A stretch of 32,646 nucleotides of DNA from an uncultured Clostridia bacterium. Lineage in GTDB: Bacteria; Bacillota; Clostridia; TANB77; CAG-508. Below, piece by piece: positions 22,060 to 29,127 of this stretch; position 1 is the stretch's first letter, and every line of letters begins with the position of its first letter. Both the position numbers and the translations under genes were made by a program. The notes below the pieces were generated by a model. It was not told where the DNA came from and did not search any database. It saw only the letters and a program-made list of their open reading frames with translations. Location of the stretch: the NCBI GenBank assembly GCA_946415375.1, contig CAMKSF010000018.1:1-32646 (forward strand). The letters run 5' to 3'.

Positions 22060-23313
22060 TTAATTAATTAGCACCTTTATATTCCCCCCTAAATCTATTA
22101 GTTTTTTTTCAATTTTTTCATATCCCCTTAAAATATATTTTATATCTTCTATCTCTGTTTTTCCTTTTGCTTTTAATGCTGCAACAATTAGAGCCGCTCC
22201 TCCTCTTAGATCAGTTGCCTTAACCTTTGTTCCATATAACTTTCTTACACCTTTAATTATTAAACTTTTATCTTTTATTATTATTTTTGCACCCATTCTT
22301 TGTAATTCACCAGAATATTTAAATCTACTTTCAAAAATATTTTCTGTAATAATAGAAGTACCTGTTGCGGTACATAGAATTGCTCCAAAAATTGATTGCA
22401 TATCTGTAGGAAACCCTGGATATGGCATTGTATTAATATCTACTGCTTTTAGCTTTTTAGGCGCATCTAATATTATAAAATCTCTTTCTATTTCTATTTT
22501 ACATCCTGCTTCTTCTAATTTATCTATAACTGGCTTAATATGTTCACTATTTGCTCTTTCTAGTACAATTTTCCCACCAGTAACTGCTGCTGCACATAGC
22601 AAAGTTCCTGTTTCAATTCTGTCTGGCATAATATTATAACTTACGTCTTTTAATTTATGTACTCCATTTATTATTATAGTTTTTGTTCCTGCCCCTTCAA
22701 CTCTTGCACCCATTCTATTTAAGAAATTCTGTAAATCTTCTATTTCAGGCTCCATTGCAGCATTTCTAATAATAGTTTTTCCATTTCCTAATACTGATGC
22801 AAGTATTATATTTTCGGTTGCTCCTACACTTGGAAAATCTAGGTTTATTTCTGTTCCTTTTATTTCATCTACTAAGCATATTATTTTACCAAAACTTTCT
22901 TGAACATTTATTCCAAGTTTTTCAAATCCTTTAATATGTAAATCTATTGGTCTTACTCCAATATCACAGCCCCCAGGATATGAAAATATAGCTTTTTTAT
23001 ATCTTCCAACTATACTTCCAGCTAATATTACAGATGATCTCATCTCTCTCATTAGTCTTTCTGGAATCTCATAGTTATTTACATTTGAAGAATCTACTAC
23101 CACTTTGTTTTTGTTGCATTTCACTTTGCATCCAAGTTTTTTTAATATTTCTATCATCATTTGTGTATCATGTATTCTTGGTACATTATATAGCTTTGAT
23201 ATTCCTTGGTTTAAAATTGTTGCAGCTATTATTGGAAGTGATGCATTTTTCGAGCCAGAAACATAAGTTTTACCTTCTAACTTTTTTCCGCCTTCAATTA
23301 TATAACTTGACAT
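22060..23313 (-). CDS. murA: UDP-N-acetylglucosamine 1-carboxyvinyltransferase
   Basis: MurA joins enolpyruvate from PEP to UDP-GlcNAc, the first committed step of peptidoglycan synthesis. The 417-residue product has K22 in SGSKNASLPI, the catalytic cysteine C116 in YPGGCDIGVRPIDLHI (the residue attacked by fosfomycin), PGFPTDMQS holding the conserved aspartate, and DLRGGAALIVAAL near the end. Cys at 116 predicts fosfomycin sensitivity by this target. Gram-positive bacteria often have a second copy (murZ), so this may be one of two. AAGGAGAG precedes the ATG. A TTGACA at 23375-23380 lies upstream, but the matching -10 is poor (ATTATA with 18-base spacing). It probably shares a transcript with glmS. 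Confidence 0.97.
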   Translation of the reverse strand: MSSYIIEGGKKLEGKTYVSGSKNASLPIIAATILNQGISKLYNVPRIHDTQMMIEILKKLGCKVKCNKNKVVVDSSNVNNYEIPERLMREMRSSVILAGSIVGRYKKAIFSYPGGCDIGVRPIDLHIKGFEKLGINVQESFGKIICLVDEIKGTEINLDFPSVGATENIILASVLGNGKTIIRNAAMEPEIEDLQNFLNRMGARVEGAGTKTIIINGVHKLKDVSYNIMPDRIETGTLLCAAAVTGGKIVLERANSEHIKPVIDKLEEAGCKIEIERDFIILDAPKKLKAVDINTMPYPGFPTDMQSIFGAILCTATGTSIITENIFESRFKYSGELQRMGAKIIIKDKSLIIKGVRKLYGTKVKATDLRGGAALIVAALKAKGKTEIEDIKYILRGYEKIEKKLIDLGGNIKVLIN

Positions 23314-23407
23314 TTTTATCTCTCCTTTTTCTATAAAAAATCGACATCTATATAATTATTTATATTGTATTTTATGTCAAATTATTTCTTATGTGCATAA
23401 TCATACA

Positions 23408-23439
23408 AACCCTATAATGTATTTTTTCATTATAGGGTT
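23408..23439. repeat. Perfect 12-bp palindromic hairpin upstream of murA
   Basis: AACCCTATAATG (23408-23419) and CATTATAGGGTT (23428-23439) flank an eight-base loop. No T run follows on either strand, and no gene ends here, so a simple terminator does not explain it. It lies about 95 bases before murA and about 160 bases before the divergent RNA promoter. Confidence 0.6.
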
Positions 23440-23598
23440 CGTTATAAATATTTTTGTATTATATATCTTTATTTTAATTATTATTATTTGATTCTTTTTC
23501 ATTTACTTTTTATTCTTTTAAATATTCTTCTAAAAAGTATATTGAAAAAAACTAATACTAAAATGAAAGACTTTCTAATAGATTATATACTAATTCGC

Positions 23599-23627
23599 TT
23601 TACAAATTTTTATATTTATGGTATAAT
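23599..23627 (+). promoter_or_regulatory. Sigma-A promoter of the plus-strand RNA
   Basis: TTTACA (23599-23604), 17-base spacer, TATAAT (23622-23627) on the plus strand, with start expected near 23634. This is one of few plus-strand promoters in a window transcribed almost wholly leftward. Confidence 0.75.
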
Positions 23628-23633
23628 CAATAT

Positions 23634-23962
23634 TATGTAAAGTTAATAACTTATAAAAAGTCCTCAGGTAAAACATTAAGAGGAAGTTTGAAAATGTATG
23701 AAATCACGCAACAGAAGGACTTAAACTACAACGAGGTTCTAATTTGTAGAATAGTTATTATATTGCATCTTTTGGAATCCTCGTTTAAGCTTTATTACAA
23801 AAGAGTTTTTAAAAGCTTAGTCCTTCATAAAAAAATTTAGCTATTAATAATTATATATTTATAGCTTTGTTAACGTTAATTTAAGGATTTAAAGGACATT
23901 TAAAAATTAGAGAACGTCTTAAAAGACTAAAGAAGGTATCCTAAAATAGGATACCTTCTTTA
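23634..23962 (+). ncRNA. Candidate structured non-coding RNA, class unknown
   Basis: A transcript of about 330 bases is bounded by the promoter at 23599-23627 and the terminator at 23928-23962, inside a 672-base gap (23314-23985) without a recognised protein gene. Pairings seen: GAAGGACT (23714-23721) with AGTCCTTC (23819-23826), enclosing two helices, TTAAA plus CGAGG with CCTCGTTTAA (23721-23788) and AAGCTTT with AAAGCTT (23787-23819). The same GAAGGACTT can instead pair with AAGTCCT at 23658-23664, so two folds compete. GC content in the core is above its surroundings. It does not match my memory of tmRNA, RNase P or SRP RNA. A 6S-like RNA is a loose possibility. An alternative is a 48-codon reading frame at 23694-23840, with AGAGG upstream. 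Confidence 0.55.
23928..23962. terminator. Strong 14-bp terminator shared by the RNA and the gene at 23986
   Basis: TAAAGAAGGTATCC (23928-23941) and GGATACCTTCTTTA (23949-23962) pair perfectly around a seven-base loop. T-rich bases within the arms and flanks allow use from both strands, ending the plus-strand RNA and the minus-strand gene at 23986-24444. Confidence 0.8.
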
Positions 23963-23985
23963 AAAACATATTAAAATTCTTCATA

Positions 23986-24444
23986 TTATTTGCCACTATG
24001 AAAAAGATTTTTTATAAAATCAAATAATTTTATGTACCATTTTTCCTCTTTAACCATAGTTATTCTTTTTTCTTCAGATTGTTGTAGTTCTTCATTTTTT
24101 ACAATATCTTTATTTTTAAATAAATCATCTGGATTATATGTTTTTCTTTTATCCAATTCTTTTTGCATAATGTTTTCTTGAATTATTCGTAAATATTCTT
24201 TTTTCTTATCTTCATCACAAATGTAATCTTTATAAACCAATGCAATTAATCCTCTTGTTTTTGGTTTTAAATTTTGTTCACTTAATCTTTTATTTTTATC
24301 ATATTCAAATTTATATGTATTTGATTGAATTTCTTTCAAGAAATCCAAAAACTTTTGAGGAATTTTCTTTTTTAATTTTTCTTCTGTATATTCTAATATA
24401 CAATTAAATTCTACTGCCGCTTCACTTAATTCTATTGAAACCAT
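23986..24444 (-). CDS. Unknown 152-residue charged protein
   Basis: The start is the ATG at 24444, because AAGGAGA lies eight bases upstream, within the last codons of the preceding gene; the frame is open further back to 24495 without a ribosome site. The product starts MVSIELSEAAVEFNCILEYT, is highly charged (K and E) and mostly helical. It has no signal peptide and only a short hydrophobic stretch near the end (WYIKLFDFIKNLFHSGK), which is amphipathic, not a membrane helix. No family is recognised. Its start lies one base after the stop of the HExxH protein gene, so the two are translationally coupled and probably act together. Confidence 0.75.
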   Translation of the reverse strand: MVSIELSEAAVEFNCILEYTEEKLKKKIPQKFLDFLKEIQSNTYKFEYDKNKRLSEQNLKPKTRGLIALVYKDYICDEDKKKEYLRIIQENIMQKELDKRKTYNPDDLFKNKDIVKNEELQQSEEKRITMVKEEKWYIKLFDFIKNLFHSGK

Positions 24445-24445
24445 A

Positions 24446-26140
24446 TTAATTATCTCCTTGTACACCAGTATTTTTATCTTTTTCTTTTCTCGCATTTTCT
24501 ATATCTTTTCTTGTTTCATCTAGTTCTTCTACACTATCTTCTGCAACTTCTTTAATTTCTTCTTCTCCTATTTGTGCTTCCTTTTCTATACTTTCTTTTG
24601 CATTTAATAAAGTTATTTTTTGTTCTTCATCTAAAGATATCTTTCCTGTTTTTACTGCATCTTCAATAGCTCTTAATATATCAATCGAAACGTTAGTGAA
24701 ACTCATTTCTCCCTCTTCAGAAATTTCCATTACTGTTCCATCTCTAAATAGAGTTATTCTTTGAAAGTTGATTTCCCCAAATTCCGATCCATCCCAATAT
24801 TCTGCAATTTCCATATTAGCATCCTCAAGATATTCAGATTGTTCTAGTTTTATTTCGCTTATTATTTCTGGAATCCTATCACTATTATTCATAAAATATT
24901 CATATTTTCTTTGAATTATATTTGCTTTTTCTTTATCTCCGTGTAGCTGTAATAACTTTATATACTCTTCTGCATTTCCTAGAACTTCAGCTTCTTCTAT
25001 TTCTGAAATAAGGCTATCAAAATCTTCAAATATTTGCGGTTCCGAACACTTTATTACTCCTTTTGAATTAAATGTAACATCTATTTTTTGATATATGTCA
25101 CCTTTTCTAATATAAACTGTTTCTGTTAGTCCTTCATTATAACCTTCAAGAATATTTTTTATAGTTCCCTCATGTTCTTCTCCTGGAATCCAATCAAAAT
25201 TACACTGAATTAATCCGGAAATATAGACAATTTGGCTATCTTCTAAATTTAATCCCTTAGCAATAAATTCTTGATATTTCAAATAATCATCTTGATAAAG
25301 CATTTCTTTATTACTCATTATTTCTCCGTCTATCATAATCATATTCTCCTTTATTTCTTCTAATTTTTCTGGATTAGCTTTTTCTATATATTTCATAACT
25401 TGTTCTTGACATATTCTAATCAACTCTTTTGCTCTCGCAGTTTGTTCTTTTGTAGGCTCTGCTTCTTTTTCTAGTGAATTTCCATGTTCATCAACCCATG
25501 TTTCTTCTTGTATTGCATAAATTGCATCTAAAGCATTTTGAAAAATATCAAAATCCGCATATTGATCAAACATTTCTTTTAATTTAGCTAGTCCTTTTCC
25601 ATCAGATTGATTTTGTAGTTTAAATAAATCTGCTTTTGATATTCCTAAAGCCATACATAAAAGCTCATTCATTTTATCTTCTATTTGATATTCATCTAAA
25701 TTTGTGTTTAACGTTATTCCTAGCGAAGTTTGCTCTTTTTTGGGAATTGGCTCTCCTAAAATTTCTTCTGCTATATCTGTGGCAAATCTTTGTGTTGCAC
25801 CTTCATTTATTCCAACACCTTTGCGATCTATTTTTAAATCAAATCCAATACTATTTTCATTGTCATCTAATGCATGCTTCATTTCATGTAATATATATAT
25901 AAGTGCTTCTTGCTCGTTTTCAAATACTTTTGCATTATAATGTAATCTTTGTTCACCTGAAGAATAATAACCATATATTGCAGTTCCATTTATGTCTTTT
26001 ATAACACCATTATTCCAAACTTCAATTAACCTTTTGGTTAACTTTGCTTTATCTTCTTCTTTAAAATATCCTTTCTTTATTCCAATATCAATTATTGTTA
26101 TACTTTTTCTTAACACTTTATTAAATTCTTCAGATTTCAT
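24446..26140 (-). CDS. Unknown 564-residue protein with N-terminal HExxH metalloprotease-like motif
   Basis: The start is the ATG at 26140, preceded by AAGGAGA; an ATG at 26176 has no ribosome site. No signal peptide. Residues 79-89 (LIYILHEMKHA region) contain HEMKH, the HExxH zinc-protease motif with H85, E86 and H89, after a hydrophobic strand, as in zincins. NEGATQRFATDIAEEILG (112-129) supplies a possible third ligand, E113. This resembles the layout of cytoplasmic zincin-like proteins, but the family is not recognised. The rest is acidic and helical, with a glutamate-rich C-terminus (about 510-560). Own promoter at 26237-26265. It is the first gene of a pair with the 152-residue protein. 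Metalloprotease activity is inferred from the motif alone. Confidence 0.75.
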   Translation of the reverse strand: MKSEEFNKVLRKSITIIDIGIKKGYFKEEDKAKLTKRLIEVWNNGVIKDINGTAIYGYYSSGEQRLHYNAKVFENEQEALIYILHEMKHALDDNENSIGFDLKIDRKGVGINEGATQRFATDIAEEILGEPIPKKEQTSLGITLNTNLDEYQIEDKMNELLCMALGISKADLFKLQNQSDGKGLAKLKEMFDQYADFDIFQNALDAIYAIQEETWVDEHGNSLEKEAEPTKEQTARAKELIRICQEQVMKYIEKANPEKLEEIKENMIMIDGEIMSNKEMLYQDDYLKYQEFIAKGLNLEDSQIVYISGLIQCNFDWIPGEEHEGTIKNILEGYNEGLTETVYIRKGDIYQKIDVTFNSKGVIKCSEPQIFEDFDSLISEIEEAEVLGNAEEYIKLLQLHGDKEKANIIQRKYEYFMNNSDRIPEIISEIKLEQSEYLEDANMEIAEYWDGSEFGEINFQRITLFRDGTVMEISEEGEMSFTNVSIDILRAIEDAVKTGKISLDEEQKITLLNAKESIEKEAQIGEEEIKEVAEDSVEELDETRKDIENARKEKDKNTGVQGDN

Positions 26141-26236
26141 ATAAATCTTCTCCTTGTATCTAAAATAATAAAACACTTTTTACTAATTAAACTAAAACTT
26201 TATTCTTGTGATTTAATTACTTATTTTATAATTCAT

Positions 26237-26265
26237 ATTATAACAAAAAGCAACTTTTAATTCAA
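26237..26265 (-). promoter_or_regulatory. Sigma-A promoter of the HExxH protein gene pair
   Basis: TTGAAT (26260-26265), 17-base spacer, TATAAT (26237-26242) on the minus strand, about 90 bases before the ATG at 26140. Confidence 0.75.
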
Positions 26266-26374
26266 GTGTTACTTAAAAAACTATTTTTATATAATTGTTT
26301 TTATCTTATTATGTCCAGCCAATACATTTGTAAATGTTTTAAAACTATAAATACCACATGGATATATTTACTTT

Positions 26375-26403
26375 AAAAATCGCAGATTTTATCTGCGATT
26401 TTT
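26375..26403 (-). terminator. Terminator of the 283-residue protein gene
   Basis: AAAAATCGCAGAT (26375-26387) and ATCTGCGATTTTT (26391-26403) pair perfectly around a three-base loop, giving A and T tracts on both sides. It lies 18 bases after the stop at 26421. Confidence 0.88.
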
Positions 26404-26420
26404 ATATTTTCATATTAACT

Positions 26421-27272
26421 TTACTTTTCAGCAATATTATCCTCTTGTTTTTCGTTGCCTTCTGGCAATTCTCCATCTATAGTTTTTAATTCATCTATAG
26501 ATTTTTTGAAGAAAATTTTTCCTAAAAAACTATTTCTAACTTTTGTTGCAAAATTTAATGTTATAGATAACATCTCTTGCAGACGCTTAATAATCTCATT
26601 TTTTTCATTTAAATTATTTGACAACTCATCTTTTTGTGATTCTAATTCAGAAATATGTTCATCTTTTTCTTTTAGTTCTTTTTGTCTCTCATGAATTTCT
26701 TTTATTTCCTTATATGTAAAGAAACACTCTTCATACTCTTTTTCTCCTAATGCACGTATAACTTGTCTTCCAGTAACCCCAGAAATAGTTATTTCTTCTC
26801 CATCTTTTAATTTTAATAAAACAATTCCTTTTTCATCTAATTTTTTCTCTTCGCTTTCATTTATAGCAGTCATTTTTTCGTTCATTTCATTAACATTATC
26901 TATTTCTTTTTTCCTATATGGTTTTCTCGAATTTAACTTTTTTCCTACATATACTTGATCAACCGTTTGTCCATTCATAGTTGCTCCTACTTCTTGCGCA
27001 GCATAATGTGCGTCAATTCCAGTTAGCATTTCATATGAAAAATCATCCAAATTAACACCATCTATTTCATCGCCTAATAATTGTTTAATTCTCATATTTC
27101 TTTCAGTTGAAACCAATGATGTTAGAGTTCTACTATATGGATTATATGCATTTCCAGTTGTTCCTATAACTTCTAAAACTTCTAAAATTTCAAAAACTTT
27201 TGCTTTATCTAATTCTTCATCCTCATTTACAAATATCTCTCTTAATTCTTTTTCAATTTCTTCTTTATCCAT
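26421..27272 (-). CDS. Unknown 283-residue protein with coiled coil
   Basis: A cytoplasmic-looking protein of no family I recognise. The first 40 residues are acidic and helical. The middle (about 40-125) has a conserved-looking GTTGNAYNPYSRTLTSL and YAAQEVGATMNGQTV. A small strand-rich segment (about 148-175, GIVLLKLKDGEEITISGVTG) is followed by a long coiled coil (about 185-235, EIHERQKELKEKDEHISELE). The end (LSITLNFATKVRNSFLGKIF) is amphipathic, then acidic. No signal peptide or membrane helix. GGGGAAAG precedes the ATG, with TATAAT just upstream but no good -35. It starts 65 bases after glyA and may be partly read from it. Confidence 0.78.
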   Translation of the reverse strand: MDKEEIEKELREIFVNEDEELDKAKVFEILEVLEVIGTTGNAYNPYSRTLTSLVSTERNMRIKQLLGDEIDGVNLDDFSYEMLTGIDAHYAAQEVGATMNGQTVDQVYVGKKLNSRKPYRKKEIDNVNEMNEKMTAINESEEKKLDEKGIVLLKLKDGEEITISGVTGRQVIRALGEKEYEECFFTYKEIKEIHERQKELKEKDEHISELESQKDELSNNLNEKNEIIKRLQEMLSITLNFATKVRNSFLGKIFFKKSIDELKTIDGELPEGNEKQEDNIAEK

Positions 27273-27337
27273 ATTCTTTCCCCTTTATTATACTAGTATT
27301 TAGATTATATTTATATAATATTGTTAATTAGACGGTT

Positions 27338-28582
27338 TTACTTAACACTATCAATTAATCCAACAACTGTTTCAGTATATTCTTCTATTTTATCTTCTTG
27401 TTTTCCCTCTTTGCAAAGCTTTAAAAATTCCATCATTATACTTGCAAGTTTTTCAAAATCTTCCTCTTTCCATCCTTTTGTAGTCATTGCTGGAGTTCCA
27501 ATTCTAACTCCTGAAGATTTTAGTGGTGGCAATTGGTCATTTGGTATTTGATTTTTATTTAGTGTAATATGAATTCTGTCTAATTCTTCTTCTGCTTCTT
27601 TTCCAGTGATTCCAATTGAATCATAAACATCTAATACAAACATATGATTATCTGTTCCACCAGAAATTATTTTCCAGCCTTCTTTTAAGAAAGCTTCTGA
27701 AAATGCTTTTGCATTTTTTACAACTTGATGAGCATATTCTTTAAATTCATCTGTAGCATCTTCTTCAAAACAAATACCTTTTGCTGCTATTATATGTTCA
27801 AGTGGTCCTCCTTGTATTCCAGGAAATACTTCTCTATTTATTTTCTTTATTATTTCTTCAGAATTTGTAAGTATTATTCCACCTCTTGGTCCTCTCAAAG
27901 TTTTATGTGTTGTAGATGTTACAACATCTGCATAAGGAAATGGACTAGGGTGTACTCCACCTGCAATTAATCCTGCAACATGTGCCATATCTACCATATA
28001 ATATGGTCTTTCTCCATCATGAGATTCTGCATATTTTTCTATTATATCTCTAAATCTTTTGTAATCTATTGTTCTTGAATATGAACTTGCTCCAACTATT
28101 ACCATTTTTGGATTATGTTCATACATTAATTTTTCAAATTGATCATAATCAATTATTCCATTTTCATCTATTCCATAAGGGATTATATTATAGTCTTGTC
28201 CTGAAAAGCTCATTTTATGTCCATGTGTTAGATGTCCTCCAGCTCCTAGGTCCATTCCCATTACAGTATCTCCAATATTTATTAATGCTTTATATACCGC
28301 TTGATTGGCAGAACTTCCACAATGAGGTTGTACATTTGCAAAATTACAGTTAAACAATTTACACACATCTTCTATTGCTTTTGTTTCTATCATATCTATA
28401 TATTTACATCCACCATAATATCTTTTTCCTGAGTATCCTTCTGCATATTTATTTGTTAAAATACTTCCACATGCATTCAAAACTCTTTGACTTGGAAAAT
28501 TCTCTGATGCAATTAATTCTACATTGTGTTCTTGTCTTTGTCTTTCTAGTTCAATTATTTCTTCATAACTTTCTTTTATCAT
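27338..28582 (-). CDS. glyA: Serine hydroxymethyltransferase
   Basis: GlyA interconverts serine and glycine with tetrahydrofolate, the main source of one-carbon units. The 414-residue PLP enzyme has the family's blocks: ELIASENFPS (22-31), YAEGYSGKRYYGGC (46-59), LGAGGHLTHG (112-121), DMAHVAGLIAGG (198-209) and the PLP lysine K227 in VTSTTHKTLRGPRGG. Length is normal. Two bases-rich features precede it: a promoter at 28615-28643 and GGAGG before the ATG. No terminator is seen after the stop, so the 283-residue gene downstream may share the transcript. No glycine riboswitch or T-box is seen in the short leader. Confidence 0.98.
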   Translation of the reverse strand: MIKESYEEIIELERQRQEHNVELIASENFPSQRVLNACGSILTNKYAEGYSGKRYYGGCKYIDMIETKAIEDVCKLFNCNFANVQPHCGSSANQAVYKALINIGDTVMGMDLGAGGHLTHGHKMSFSGQDYNIIPYGIDENGIIDYDQFEKLMYEHNPKMVIVGASSYSRTIDYKRFRDIIEKYAESHDGERPYYMVDMAHVAGLIAGGVHPSPFPYADVVTSTTHKTLRGPRGGIILTNSEEIIKKINREVFPGIQGGPLEHIIAAKGICFEEDATDEFKEYAHQVVKNAKAFSEAFLKEGWKIISGGTDNHMFVLDVYDSIGITGKEAEEELDRIHITLNKNQIPNDQLPPLKSSGVRIGTPAMTTKGWKEEDFEKLASIMMEFLKLCKEGKQEDKIEEYTETVVGLIDSVK

Positions 28583-28614
28583 TTTTCATTCCCTCCTATA
28601 ACTTTGTTAATAAC

Positions 28615-28643
28615 TTTATATCATAGTTAAAAATATTAGTCAA
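28615..28643 (-). promoter_or_regulatory. Sigma-A promoter of glyA
   Basis: TTGACT (28638-28643), 17-base spacer, TATAAA (28615-28620) on the minus strand, about 30 bases before the glyA ATG, leaving too little leader for a riboswitch. Confidence 0.72.
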
Positions 28644-28737
28644 TAAAATATAAAAAAAAGAAAGAATTAATATAATTTCTCCCTATCAATATTTTTTGCT
28701 TTTAAAAAGAGAATCGTTTCTATTCTATTTCATATAA

Positions 28738-28761
28738 AAAGGCTCGGTAAACCGAGTCTTT
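28738..28761 (-). terminator. Terminator of the XRE regulator gene
   Basis: Minus-strand AAAGACTCGGT pairs with ACCGAGCCTTT (one A-C mismatch), followed by further T and TATATG. It lies 10 bases after the stop at 28772. Confidence 0.82.
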
Positions 28762-28771
28762 CCTTTCCAAA

Positions 28772-29032
28772 TTACTTATCCATTAAATCTTTTGCAACTC
28801 TGTAAAAATAGTTTACAAAGTCTTCATCTTCTTCAGGATAGTGTGTTCGAATGAAATCTGCCTTTACACCTAACTCTTTCGCATAATCCCTAAGGAGTCT
28901 TTTCCCCGGCTCAAATCTTCCATGCTCTATTCCGCTGATTGTAGAGTGAGTCACCTCAAGCTTTTGAGCTAATTCTTTAGAACTTATATCCCGTAATACT
29001 CTTAGGACATAATACGGATTTTTATGTTGCAT
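28772..29032 (-). CDS. XRE-family helix-turn-helix regulator
   Basis: An 86-residue DNA-binding protein. The Cro/C1-type domain covers about 9-64: VLRVLRDISSKELAQKLEVT, with the recognition helix in HSTISGIEHGRFEPGKRLLR. A short tail (YPEEDEDFVNYFYRVAKDLM) could mediate dimerisation. It is a single-domain repressor-like protein without a sensor domain. GGAGG precedes the ATG at 29032. The promoter at 29077-29105 is flanked by a perfect 10-bp inverted repeat (29056-29065 and 29104-29113), which suggests autoregulation. It lies downstream of the DUF975/CmpB membrane protein gene, with no terminator seen between them. Confidence 0.92.
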   Translation of the reverse strand: MQHKNPYYVLRVLRDISSKELAQKLEVTHSTISGIEHGRFEPGKRLLRDYAKELGVKADFIRTHYPEEDEDFVNYFYRVAKDLMDK

Positions 29033-29055
29033 TTTTTCCTCCTTAATTTGAAAAT

Positions 29056-29113
29056 TATGTAAATTTATCTTTTCTTATTATACCATTTATTCCAAAAAAA
29101 GTCAATTTACATA
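29056..29113. promoter_or_regulatory. Symmetrical candidate operator around the XRE promoter
   Basis: TATGTAAATT (29056-29065) and AATTTACATA (29104-29113) are exact inverse copies with centres 48 bases apart. One overlaps the outer edge of the -35; the other lies just after the predicted transcription start (about +6 to +15). That placement suits a repressor binding two sites and looping or blocking polymerase. Confidence 0.6.
29077..29105 (-). promoter_or_regulatory. Sigma-A promoter of the XRE regulator gene
   Basis: TTGACT (29100-29105), 17-base spacer ending in TGG, TATAAT (29077-29082) on the minus strand; the leader to the ATG at 29032 is about 38 bases. Confidence 0.8.
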
Positions 29114-29127
29114 TAGTTTTCGATATT

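Noticed and set aside
23634..23830. Naming the plus-strand RNA as 6S RNA
   Set aside because: Length and a long interrupted helix are loosely compatible, but the closing stem is short and a 60-base 5' segment stays outside it; no model search was possible.
28583..28771. Glycine riboswitch or T-box before glyA
   Set aside because: The promoter lies about 30 bases from the ATG, leaving no room, and no conserved T-box bases are seen.
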